From positions 32,197 through 96,196 of the forward strand of contig JBGSIA010000219.1 of assembly GCA_041751935.1 (NCBI GenBank): a stretch of 64,000 nt of DNA. Reading direction: 5' to 3'. Shown piece after piece: positions 8,449 to 17,500 of this stretch. The first letter of the stretch is position 1, and the number at the start of each line of letters is the position of its first letter. Source of the stretch: JBBSJZ01 sp041751935. Lineage in GTDB: Bacteria; Planctomycetota; Planctomycetia; Pirellulales; Pirellulaceae. Below the pieces are notes generated by a model. That model saw nothing but the letters and a program-made list of their open reading frames with translations, did not search any database and was not told the origin of the DNA. The translations under genes and the position numbers were made by a program.

Positions 8449-9444
8449 TTAAAATGAACTCAACCGCCTCGCAAAAGTTGCTGCATCCCAATTACGAACG
8501 AGGTTTCGGGGAACTTCAAAGTGACTGCAGCGCCGGTGCACCTGCCCCGAATAATTTGAACAAGTGGATTTAAAACCAGCACGTTGAACCGCCGCAATCG
8601 TCGCTGGCGAATAGTCCGCCTTGGTGCCGAATGGATAGGAAAACGTGTGAATTTCGCATCCAGTAACTTCTTGCAGCACCTTGCGTGACAGTTCAATTTC
8701 GCGTTGTTGTTCTTCGACCGGCAAGCAAGACAACGTGGGGTGCGTTTGTGTATGGGCGCCGATCTCGATACCGTCAATATTCGAAAGTGTTTGCAGTTCT
8801 TCTGTATCCATCGTCCGGTATTCGGGGCGTTGGCGTGCTTGCTGAGGAAACTTAGAGAAAATCTTTGAAAGTGTTTCGGTTCGTTCATTGGCCGGCAGCA
8901 CTTTCACAATTCCACAAAGCTGACGATAAACCTCATGCCGTGCCGTTGGTGCCTCGGCCAGGGTGACGTCCCAACTCAGCTCGGATACTCCACACAGCGG
9001 AATTGTCCACTGTCGCGAAATGCCATTGGATTGAAGTTCGATGTTCAAGTCGCGATGGTCGGGTAACTCATCGATGATCAATCGGTTCAACTGATCCCAA
9101 AAAAATTCCTGTTCTCCGTGCAAAAAGCCCGTGGAAACATAGATCGTCGCGGGAATCCCAAGCTCGCTCAAGAGAGGTGCCGCATTCAACAAGTTGTCTG
9201 CATACCCGTCGTCAAAGGTGATTGCAACACAGCGATTGGTGTCCTTTCCATCGCGTGCTCGTTGTAGCAATTCACCGAGTGATACTGGAATCCAATCGTT
9301 CTTGATAACTTGCAATTGCTCGCGAAAGCGTTGGCGGTTTACTGCCAATAGTTGGGGATCACATGCTAGTTCAGCGACGCGATGATAAAGCAGAACTTTT
9401 CCACCGCTACCAATGCCCAAACGTTTGAAGACCTTTTTTAGCAT
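8449..9444 (-). CDS. Polysaccharide deacetylase family protein
   Basis: A 331-residue NodB-fold carbohydrate esterase 4 protein, expected to remove acetyl groups from N-acetyl sugars of a glycan. The metal-binding motifs are TFDDGY at 76-81 and HTQTH at 231-235, followed by FSYPFGTKADYSPATIAAV. It has no signal peptide, so it may act on a cytoplasmic lipid-linked intermediate. A stretch of about 100 residues between the two motifs (roughly 115-220) is longer than in minimal NodB domains. The start overlaps the 3' end of the upstream methyltransferase gene by 7 bases, consistent with one operon. Confidence 0.92.
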   Translation of the reverse strand: MLKKVFKRLGIGSGGKVLLYHRVAELACDPQLLAVNRQRFREQLQVIKNDWIPVSLGELLQRARDGKDTNRCVAITFDDGYADNLLNAAPLLSELGIPATIYVSTGFLHGEQEFFWDQLNRLIIDELPDHRDLNIELQSNGISRQWTIPLCGVSELSWDVTLAEAPTARHEVYRQLCGIVKVLPANERTETLSKIFSKFPQQARQRPEYRTMDTEELQTLSNIDGIEIGAHTQTHPTLSCLPVEEQQREIELSRKVLQEVTGCEIHTFSYPFGTKADYSPATIAAVQRAGFKSTCSNYSGQVHRRCSHFEVPRNLVRNWDAATFARRLSSF

Positions 9445-10136
9445 GCTTTGTCCGAACCCTTGATCGCCCGTACGGTAATCAGCAGTTGATAGTCTTGGTC
9501 AACAAAGGAGAGTTCGTCGTCGGTCAGTTCTTCCACCGTCATTCCGTAAAGAAACGCACAGCAGTTGAACACGTTTCCAAAGCTTGCTACTTGAACGTTC
9601 GTCTTCCCAAATACCTCTCCAAAAACAACCTCAGCGGATTTGGTCGTAAATCGCCAGTAGTCGCCCCAACGATCCATGTCATAACGACTAATTTGGCTGA
9701 TTCCCGGCAGGGTCGCCAAAACAACACCACCGGGGCTGAGAGCGTCGTACACTTGGCGAATCGCCGCTTTAAAATCGAAGATAAACGGCAACGTTTGCGT
9801 CAGTATGGCACAATCCAAACTATCCGGCTGAAGGGTCCCAGGCACCGTTAGATCACCGACAATCGTGGCGATCTCTGACTCCTGGGCATGCAGCACCTCG
9901 GATTTTGTCACAGCATGGGAACCGAATTTCCGTGTGTACGTTGCGTCGCCAATCTCCAGGACACGTTTTCGAATGTCACCGCAGTTGGCCTGTAGAAATG
10001 ATTCGATGAAATTGCGATCAATCGCGCTGCCTCGGTCCAACCCAAACTTTCGACTTTGTGGCGAAACGGATCGTCCAAACCTGGTTGGTCCTGGCGTCAG
10101 GCGACGAAGCGTTCGTTTCAATCGAGCAAGCATCAA
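9438..10136 (-). CDS. Class I SAM-dependent methyltransferase (glycan cluster)
   Basis: A 232-residue protein with a Rossmann methyltransferase fold. Motif I is VLEIGDATYTRKFG at about 59-72; a post-motif Asp-rich strand SLDCAILTQTLPFI and the strand SPGGVVLATLPG follow. The N-terminal 30 residues are Arg-rich. It probably methylates a sugar or a glycan terminus, because it lies between a glycosyltransferase and a deacetylase gene with overlapping ends on both sides (4 bases upstream, 7 bases downstream). Acceptor and position are unknown. Confidence 0.85.
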   Translation of the reverse strand: MMLARLKRTLRRLTPGPTRFGRSVSPQSRKFGLDRGSAIDRNFIESFLQANCGDIRKRVLEIGDATYTRKFGSHAVTKSEVLHAQESEIATIVGDLTVPGTLQPDSLDCAILTQTLPFIFDFKAAIRQVYDALSPGGVVLATLPGISQISRYDMDRWGDYWRFTTKSAEVVFGEVFGKTNVQVASFGNVFNCCAFLYGMTVEELTDDELSFVDQDYQLLITVRAIKGSDKAC

Positions 10137-11284
10137 TTGCCTCTGGCTGGATCGAGGTGATGGATCAATTCTTGCATCCGGTTGAAATATCGATGTTCCG
10201 ATAAAGCTCGCTTACTGCCCCGCGACGCGATCTGCAGGCGGGCGGTACGATCACGGCGATACTTTGCAATCAGGTCGATGCATTCTTCACTCGAACGGTA
10301 AGCACAAACTTCCTCGTTCGGATCAAAAATCTCCTCAAGGTCCGGCTTCCAATCCGTAATGAGCAAAGTTCCAACGCCAGTGGCCTCATACAATCGCATG
10401 TTATTGGCATGGGGACGTACGTTTCCGTGATGATTGAGTGTCATTGCCGATGATTTCAACGTTTCCAACATCTGGCGCCCGTACACTTCGCCACGACAGT
10501 AGGGAAGCAACGGAGAATTCGCGTGGACATCTTTTGCTGATGTCCAAATCGAAATTGGCTGTGAAGCAACGACGTCTTCAAGAAGCTCTCGGCGCGAAGA
10601 ATGGACGCGAGACAGTGACCCGACAAAACTGGCTTCGGTCGGCGACTGGTTTGCCTGTATGGTCCTCATGATCTCGGCGTCAATGCCCAAACGATTCAAC
10701 TTTGCATTGCATCCACGTTGAGCAAACCACTCGACCGATGACGGCATCGACGAAACGACCAAATCGTAAACTGACCATTCCTGGTGATCTTTAACGAACG
10801 GTATCCAGTTATGGTCTCGTTCGGTCCATACTTCCGTGCATGCATGTTGCCCGACCAGGTACCGAATATCGGATCGCAAGGGTTCAAAAAAATCGGAATC
10901 GAATGCAATCATGTCCTGGTTCAGCACTAAATCGGGACGCGTCGAGCGAATGCGTTCAGCGATGACGGTTTGCATCCGCTGATGACTTGCATGAAATCGA
11001 TTGCGAATCGAACTGCGGAAATCCTGAAATCGATCCCAGAAGGACGGTCTCATGCCGTGCTCCCGAGCCCAACTCGTCAGCATGGGGCGGGAATTAGCGA
11101 ACACCTCCTCGGCCTGGTGCCCCAACTGCGCAAACGCACGTGAGTAGTAGTGCGCGACACCGAACAAACTGTTTGCGCGAGTGTTCCACTGATCATGGTA
11201 CGACGCATGCTCAAGACGTTCGTGCTGTACGTACATCTGGCGAATGAACGCGGGATAGTCCGTGTTGAGGATAAGTACATTCAC
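10133..11284 (-). CDS. Glycosyltransferase, CgeB/group 1-like
   Basis: A 383-residue GT-B glycosyltransferase. The C-terminal donor domain is recognisable in NNMRLYEATGVGTLLITDWK and in the following FDPNEEVCAYRSSEECIDLI, which resemble the CgeB-like group-1 glycosyltransferases found in surface-polysaccharide clusters. The N-terminal half (MNVLILNTDYPAFI onward) is divergent and would bind the acceptor. It is translated with the methyltransferase (4-base ATGA overlap) and starts 9 bases after the TylF-like gene ends. Donor and acceptor are not predictable. Confidence 0.85.
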   Translation of the reverse strand: MNVLILNTDYPAFIRQMYVQHERLEHASYHDQWNTRANSLFGVAHYYSRAFAQLGHQAEEVFANSRPMLTSWAREHGMRPSFWDRFQDFRSSIRNRFHASHQRMQTVIAERIRSTRPDLVLNQDMIAFDSDFFEPLRSDIRYLVGQHACTEVWTERDHNWIPFVKDHQEWSVYDLVVSSMPSSVEWFAQRGCNAKLNRLGIDAEIMRTIQANQSPTEASFVGSLSRVHSSRRELLEDVVASQPISIWTSAKDVHANSPLLPYCRGEVYGRQMLETLKSSAMTLNHHGNVRPHANNMRLYEATGVGTLLITDWKPDLEEIFDPNEEVCAYRSSEECIDLIAKYRRDRTARLQIASRGSKRALSEHRYFNRMQELIHHLDPARGN

Positions 11285-11293
11285 GGGGCTAGA

Positions 11294-12100
11294 TCAAGCA
11301 GCTTCCCGATGTATCGCGGCAGCGGGATGGCGAACGATGGCTGAGTGTCGAATTCCAATTCGACCGGTATAGTCAAGGCGATGCAGCATCATGCCGATGC
11401 GATGTTTCTCGAAGTATTCGTCCACGGCACGACGTGCCCCTTGCCAGTGACCATAGTCATCAATGATCAACACTCCGCCATCGACTAATCGTGGAAACAA
11501 ATGTTCCATCTCGTGTGCAGTCGACTCGTACCAGTCGGTGTCCAATCGAAGCAGGGCAATCTTTTCCGGTGCGTATCGAGGAATCGTTTCTTCGACGCGA
11601 CCGACGTGGTAGTGAATGCGATTTTCTGGGTACTCTGTCTGAGCCATATGCGACTGCACATCGCCCAGCGAAGCAACACACCAGACGGAGCTGGCGTCGG
11701 TCTTCTTTTCTGTGGCTAGCTGTTGTGTCGCCGATTGTCCGTCCAACGAGACGTCAGCAGCGGTCGGCTCACTCATGCCCTCGAATGTATCGAACAGGTG
11801 CAAGTTTCTCTCCGTATCGCCGGTCGCGCGAAGCATTTTGGCGATCGCCATCATACTGCCGCCACGCCATACGCCGCATTCAACGATATCACCCTGAACG
11901 CCACTATTGACCGTGTAGCGAACCGCTTCGCACAGCCCATGAAGACGCTCGGTTGATGTCATCGTGAAGTCGCGAACTGAAACCATTGTTTCGACGGTGT
12001 CACGGTTCATGTCACGCGGATACGCGTTGGGATCAGCAAGTTTTCGTTGCTGTCGCGCGCTTCGTCGACGGCGTTTCCATGCTTTGAAGCTGTGAATCAC
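11294..12100 (-). CDS. TylF/MycF-family O-methyltransferase
   Basis: A 268-residue protein of the TylF/MycF macrocin O-methyltransferase family, which use SAM and a metal to methylate sugar hydroxyls. Family features are DIVECGVWRGGSMM (71-84), LHLFDTFEGMSEPT, LLRLDTDWYESTAHEM and LIIDDYGHWQGARRAVDEYF-type metal-binding Asp residues. It is the first gene of the minus-strand glycan operon and probably makes an O-methylated sugar on the exported glycan. The N-terminal 25 residues are Arg/Lys-rich. The 700 bases upstream hold no other gene, so the operon promoter should be there. Confidence 0.9.
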   Translation of the reverse strand: MIHSFKAWKRRRRSARQQRKLADPNAYPRDMNRDTVETMVSVRDFTMTSTERLHGLCEAVRYTVNSGVQGDIVECGVWRGGSMMAIAKMLRATGDTERNLHLFDTFEGMSEPTAADVSLDGQSATQQLATEKKTDASSVWCVASLGDVQSHMAQTEYPENRIHYHVGRVEETIPRYAPEKIALLRLDTDWYESTAHEMEHLFPRLVDGGVLIIDDYGHWQGARRAVDEYFEKHRIGMMLHRLDYTGRIGIRHSAIVRHPAAAIHREAA

Positions 12101-12803
12101 TTGGAGTGTTCCGATACCAAGAGAAAATTTGCCTGGCTCTCCTGGGAGCCAGATAACCGAGAACTACCCCCAGTCTTCTAGCGATATTCCCCCGCAAGGG
12201 TCAACCTCGTTATCGCAGTTTCAGCATCAAATTGCCGAACTCAGCCAAAATCGCTAAACCAGGACTCACACGGCAAAGACTGGACTGTACGTTAATTGGC
12301 CGAACCGAATTACTCTTAGGATCGCCGTTTCCTACAAACGGAAGGCGGCGTGTTTCACTTTCAGCCGACGATACAGTTTGTTGCTTACCATCGCAATTTC
12401 CTCGCCCTCGCGATGCAAAGTAAGCAAACTCCCTGAGAACCAGGCGTTTGAATCCGTTGCTCCATCCTGGAACGCCAAAGTTAGCTTCGACTGTGCCATT
12501 AGGAAAAACTGAAGCTTATGTAAGGATTCGTGAGCATGCTCGTGTTGAATTAATCGCCGGTGCCAAGCCGATTTTCACAACGTGCGACATTTAATCCAGC
12601 TCCTCTGTTTTGCGGTAGCCGGTAACGATTCGAAAGGTCGCGACCGGCGCCCTGTACGCTGTCGACGTACCGCATGGCCTTGGTTGTCTGATACTATCCT
12701 GTACAATGAACACTCGTCAGCATTTATGCAAAACAATCGAGCTGCAGTGGTTGGAGCTTCGTGTTTTGCGTTTTGAAAACTGTCTTGATTCAGGAAATCA
12801 AAG
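12101..12803. other. 703-base intergenic region without a recognisable gene
   Basis: This divergent region lies between the TylF-like gene (minus) and the small lipoprotein gene (plus). No long open frame with coding character was found. It contains two short hairpins: a 7-bp stem CTGGCTC/GAGCCAG at 12133-12152, just upstream of the glycan operon, and a 6-bp stem CCGTTT/AAACGG at 12325-12341. A possible sigma-70 type promoter for the lipoprotein is listed separately. A regulatory RNA cannot be excluded. Confidence 0.5.
12680..12707 (+). promoter_or_regulatory. Candidate promoter for the small lipoprotein gene
   Basis: TTGGTT at 12680-12685 and TACAAT at 12702-12707 are separated by 16 bases. 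This would give a leader of about 90 bases before the ATG at 12804. Only hexamer resemblance supports it, and planctomycete promoters are poorly defined. Confidence 0.3.
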
Positions 12804-12998
12804 ATGAACAAGTTCTTAATGAGTTTGGCAATATGCACAGCCATGGTTGCGTGTGTCACTGGCTGCGGCGGATCTGGAGCCCCCACAAACGTTGGCGAGA
12901 GCGCTACTGCGGATGCGATGGCAGCATACGAAGCCGAGCAGAAAGCATCTGAGGCGGCGATGAGCAATTCAATGAATGAATCACCAGCACCTAAGTAG
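12804..12998 (+). CDS. Small secreted lipoprotein (DUF1559-associated type)
   Basis: A 64-residue lipoprotein. The signal peptide MNKFLMSLAICTAMVACVTG is followed by the lipobox Cys of VTGCGGSG, then a short Ala/Ser/Glu-rich tail ending SNSMNESPAPK. A Shine-Dalgarno-like AGGAAA lies 8 bases before the ATG. It has no catalytic domain and no known function. It faces the DUF1559 gene tail to tail. A similar small lipoprotein follows the second DUF1559 gene at 63876, in the same orientation as that gene. The repeated pairing suggests the lipoprotein belongs functionally with DUF1559. It is short, so the call depends on the signal peptide, lipobox and pairing. Confidence 0.75.
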   Translation: MNKFLMSLAICTAMVACVTGCGGSGAPTNVGESATADAMAAYEAEQKASEAAMSNSMNESPAPK

Positions 12999-13061
12999 AA
13001 CTGCGTTCGATATCGCGTCAGGATCTTCAGGATCGGTATCAAGAGTGACGGATACAGGTAA

Positions 13062-13107
13062 AATAAAATAAAAACACCTCGAATTCCTTTGGGGAACTCG
13101 AGGTGTT
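13062..13107 (-). terminator. Intrinsic terminator of the DUF1559 gene, possibly bidirectional
   Basis: The arms at 13073-13087 and 13093-13107 pair at 14 of 15 positions (one A/C mismatch) around a 5-base loop. On the minus strand the hairpin is followed by a T-rich tract, seen as aaaataaaataaaaa on the plus strand. It lies 25 bases past the DUF1559 stop codon. The convergent lipoprotein gene ends upstream on the other strand and could also use the hairpin, though without a T run on that side. Confidence 0.85.
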
Positions 13108-13131
13108 GCTGTAACTGACTTTCAGTAACGA

Positions 13132-14364
13132 TTAGAAACTTGATACTGTTTCTTTGTTGGCTCTAGTTCCCAACGCGCCCCACAGTCCATAGGGACTCAT
13201 GGAACCAGGAGCAGTAGCTCCCGTACCGGCCGGCTGGACATTTGCCGCGCGATTATTTCCCGCTTCGATTGAATCGGTAACAAACTTTACCGCGCCATCA
13301 GCCATCAAAACGTGTGCACCACCTTGATGTCGGCTTCCAACCCCTGCCGTCGCGTAGTTTCCAATGTTATTGACACCGCACAACTCCGTGTTTGGTGGTA
13401 AAATCGTGAAGCAGCCTGTGTTGGTTACAAAAAAGTCGGCCCAACGATAGCCTCGCCGGTTCGACGAATTTTCAAAAGTGAGACCCGTCGTCTTCCAGAA
13501 TTGTGGTCGGGCAGGGTCGATTTGGGACTGATCCTCACACCACTTGGGGTTGTTGTACTGATTGGGCTGAACATTTGGATTCAACGTTTGAACGGTCCGC
13601 TTGTCGCCATCACCTAAGTCTGTGGGAATTTCACCCATCATGATGGTATTAGCCGTGCCGTCCAATATATCTCGGAAGGCCGTTTTCGAGTGAGTGACAA
13701 AAACGCCACGGCATGCTGCTCGAGCATTCGAGGTGTAGGTCGCATCCAAGGGGTTCTGGTAGTTCCCGGTTCCTTGGTGAGCAAAAACAATCGAATCACC
13801 TAAGTTGAGCGCGTAGTTCGTTCTACCTAATGCAGGCAATCCCACGCCGGGGTCGCTGGGGCATCGCAGAGTTGGGATATCCGTTGCCCATGGCGGGTAC
13901 TGGAGCTGCTGTGGAGTTGGTCCCATTGCTGGCCACGGACTCGTCGCGACGCCTCCAGGGGCGATCGCTTGATTATCGGTACGCTTAACAAGTGGATTCG
14001 AGATTTGCTCCCAAATCGCCTGCTGCTCAATGAATGGAGTAATGCCAACGAGAGCACTTAATCGCCAGTGTGCACTAACGTCTGTATTGCTCCACCAATT
14101 CTGTTGACCATTGCCTGCGGTGATTACTGGAGGCTGGGCCACTGGGCCAGTGCCATGAATTGGAAGCGCATCGTAGGCAGCATGGTAATTATGCATTCCA
14201 AGACCGAGTTGCTTGAAATTATTACTGCAGCTCATTCGCCGCGCAGCTTCTCGAGCCGCCTGAACTGCTGGGAGCAACAGCCCTACCAATACTCCAATAA
14301 TTGCGATGACGACCAAAAGTTCTACTAGAGTAAAACCGCGAGTCCCGCTAATGCGTTCTCTCAT
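13132..14364 (-). CDS. DUF1559 pseudopilin-like protein
   Basis: A 410-residue DUF1559 protein, a family hugely expanded in planctomycetes. The N-terminus carries a type IV pilin/pseudopilin signal: GFTLVELLVVIAIIGVL, with Glu at +5 after the processing Gly and a hydrophobic helix, then AREAARRMSCSNNFKQLGLG. Near the C-terminus SRHQGGAHVLMADGAVKFV is diagnostic. Such proteins are thought to be exported and surface-associated, perhaps assembled by a type II/IV-like system; no function is proven. The ATG at 14364 is preferred over one 20 codons upstream because GAAAGG precedes it and the pilin signal then sits near the N-terminus. It is followed by a strong terminator and lies downstream of the TPR/FG-GAP/ASPIC lipoprotein gene on the same strand. 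Confidence 0.93.
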   Translation of the reverse strand: MRERISGTRGFTLVELLVVIAIIGVLVGLLLPAVQAAREAARRMSCSNNFKQLGLGMHNYHAAYDALPIHGTGPVAQPPVITAGNGQQNWWSNTDVSAHWRLSALVGITPFIEQQAIWEQISNPLVKRTDNQAIAPGGVATSPWPAMGPTPQQLQYPPWATDIPTLRCPSDPGVGLPALGRTNYALNLGDSIVFAHQGTGNYQNPLDATYTSNARAACRGVFVTHSKTAFRDILDGTANTIMMGEIPTDLGDGDKRTVQTLNPNVQPNQYNNPKWCEDQSQIDPARPQFWKTTGLTFENSSNRRGYRWADFFVTNTGCFTILPPNTELCGVNNIGNYATAGVGSRHQGGAHVLMADGAVKFVTDSIEAGNNRAANVQPAGTGATAPGSMSPYGLWGALGTRANKETVSSF

Positions 14365-14445
14365 GAAATACCTTTCATCAAAATGTGAAAATAGGAATGG
14401 ATGTAAGTCCGAAAAATCGAACATTTACGGACGCGAGCGCTGTCT

Positions 14446-14472
14446 AGTATACGCAATTTTCACCGTGAACAA
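14446..14472 (-). promoter_or_regulatory. Candidate promoter of the DUF1559 gene
   Basis: On the minus strand TTGTTC (14472-14467) and TATACT (14451-14446) are 15 bases apart, about 80 bases upstream of the chosen start. The -10 hexamer is good, the spacing short. It would let DUF1559 be transcribed independently of the upstream lipoprotein gene. Confidence 0.3.
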
Positions 14473-14564
14473 TAGGCAAGAACGCAGCAAAAAAAATGCA
14501 GAAATATCAATTGCTGGTCGCTGGCTGATCCGGTTCAGATGATTTTTCTAGTTCTTGGGCAGTT

Positions 14565-17500
14565 TTAGGGTAAGACCGAAGGTTCACTGGCGTTTTGGAT
14601 GAGCAACCATCGCTGATTGGGTACCAAACCGTCAAATCGCTGAGAATCGCCGTTTGGCCATTGAACATGAACACCTAGGGACTCACCAATTGATCCAAGT
14701 CCGAATCGCAAAACCTGCTCATTGCTGCAAAGGTACCCCCCTCCGGATGTCTGGAATGAAACCCAGCGCTCGCTGTTGCTTGAGACGGTTACTACGGCAC
14801 CGATGGCATCTCGACTGGAGAGGGTTCCGCAAAGTTGTAGTTCCAGCCAATTCTTCTGGGTTCTGCATTTATTCATAAGCAACGCAACTGGTTCCGTTTG
14901 GTGTGTGATGACGAAATCAGCGCGGGCGTCGCGATCAATGTCCAGACTCCAGAGTGCCCGTCCAACGTGAGGCGTTCCAGCATAATTGCCACCTAGCTGA
15001 TTCTCGATGTACTCATAGGTTGAGTCAGCTCTTCGGCGGAAGATCTGCATCGGCTGTGCATATTGGACGTGTTCGTCTCCTCGAGAAAACAAATCCACAT
15101 GACCATTAGTGACGACCAGCTCAACCGACCCGTCGCGATCCAAATCGACCGCTTGGGTGCCGAACCCTACCAAGGGCAAGGTCGGTGTAGTCAGCTTGAC
15201 TTGATTCGTGCGATCTTGCCACACACCACCATGCGTCTGTTCATAAAACGTGTTGTATTCACCATCAAAATTTGTGACATAACAATCGCAATCTTCGTCC
15301 GAATCGAAATCAGCACACGCGATTCCCATTGAACCTTGTGCGGACAGTCGATCGTCCGCAGCAAGACCACGGGGCATCGCGGACTCGCTGAATTGGAACA
15401 TGCCCCCCTCCGCTGAGGTGCTCCAGAAGTGGTTGTTCGTCATATCATTGGCAATCAAGACGTCATTGCCCGCAGTGCGATCAAGATTACCCACGACAAC
15501 CCCCAGGCCACGTCCTGGCACCTCCGGAATCGCGTTCCACTCACTTGTTCGATCCGCGAACGTTCCATCCGCTCGATTTTGGATAAATTGATCAGCAAGT
15601 GCCGGAAACTTCATCGGACTGCACGAGCGAACCAAATTCGAACCGGCCATGGGACAGGGATCGTTTACCGGCCCCAAGTCGCCACAGTAATTCAGAATCA
15701 CGATATCCGAAATTCCATCGGCATTGAGGTCGGCGATCGCACCGCTTGTTGACCACGCAGTGTCGGCGTCAATGTTGCCCGCCAAATTGATTTGTTCACT
15801 CCGATCCGAAAACGTACCGTCACCGTTATTGAGATAAAGTGAATTGGGACCGTAGTTTAGCACCAACAAATCTGGAAAGCCGTCTTCGTTAATGTCGCCG
15901 ACGGCAACTCCTTGGCCGAAACCAGTGTCACCCGTGCTGGATGACTCCGACACGTTTGAAAACGTACCGTGTAGGTTTCGCATTAGCGCGTTGGACGAAG
16001 AGTCTCGGTTTGGGGGTGTGCCGCCGGCAGTTACGAAATACAGGTCGAACCAACCGTCCAAATCGTAATCAATTGCGCCACCGCCGCAGCCGAGTGTCTC
16101 ATAGAGCATGATCCCTGGTTCGTCTAAGTTATCGCCGGTTGACGCCAGAAAATGTACGCCGCGAATTGCTGCTTCGTCGTCCAAGCGAAATATGCCGTCA
16201 GATTCATCGGATTGGCCGCTAACAATCGAATGCTGATCGGGATTGACCACCTGCTCATTTCGCTCCCGACTCTCGATGGTGGGCAGACTGAGGCTGTTCA
16301 AGCTCGTCTCGAATTCTCGAAATCCTGCGGTGACTTGCCATGGAGTGTCGTTTGAGAGTTTGGCTAGAATCGCTTGGCGAGTTTCGAAAACGGGCACAGT
16401 GTCATCGTCGGGAAGCGTCATTGCGATTGACGCCCAAGCTTCGGCTTCCCAAAGTCTCCCCAACTCTTCAAGACTTTTGATGACGCCCAGACACACGGCT
16501 CGCGAAATCTTTCCTGTACGTTCGAAACGGCTCTTAGACTGGTTCAATGCACTCAACAACGAGACTCGTCGATCGACAGCATCAAGCAGGTCTTGATAAG
16601 CATTTAGTTTATTGTTGTCGAGAACTTGTAGCGACGCACTCAGCTTTGACCACGGCTCCGCACGATCAGGTTCTCGTTGCGTTGCCTCCCAATAGGATCG
16701 CACAGCAGTTTGGTGTTCACCTTTTGCTCTCGCCCAATCACCCAGCGTGAGCCAGTAGTCAGCTCTGCTCTTGATTGACGGATCTTGGTCCGACAACCAT
16801 TCTTGAACGCCTTGCAAATCTTCCGCACCCGCTAACGCACGTCCAAGAAGTAATTGTGCAGGTTGAAAATCAGGATGATTTGCTATTATTTTTTCGACTT
16901 GTCGAATCGTCTCATCAAATTGACTTCTGTCAAACTTGACTTTAGCTTGGCCAATTAGTGGACGAATATCACTGGGATTGCGTGAAGCCATCTCAATCAA
17001 CGTCTCCGTTTCTTGAGTACGTTTCTGGGTGTTGCTCATGGCGAGCAAGAAATCCACGTCGAATTTTCGATGCCGAATTAGAAATTCACCGTGCGGCATA
17101 CCGCGAGGGCGATCCTCCGTGCCCATGCACAAATCGTACAGCAAGCGGCGAGTTTCCAACTGCATCGGCTGCTCGATCAAAACCTCCTCAAGTAGGTCCA
17201 TGCTATCATAAAGCCGTCCTACTTGAATGAGCGATAGAATCGCTTGTTGCACTCGTTGCTCGTTTACGAACGACTCCGCTCGACAAGCTTGAACTAGCAA
17301 TTCCGACGATCGGTCAAGATTTTGCATCTGGTGTGCCACCAGGGCAACCATGGCCAATACGTCTGGATCGTTCGGATACTTCTCAAGCACTGGATCGGCG
17401 AGCATCCACGCTTCATGCCACATCTTGCGGCGCACAGCCGTTTTCATGTCGCTCAGAGGTTTAGTGGAAATGGCTGTCTGGGGAATCGCTGTGCTCGGCG

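Noticed and set aside
13132..14364. DUF1559 gene as a true type IV pilin or type II secretion pseudopilin locus
   Set aside because: The N-terminal signal is pilin-like, but no prepilin peptidase, assembly ATPase or secretin gene is nearby, and the C-terminal signature is the DUF1559 family.
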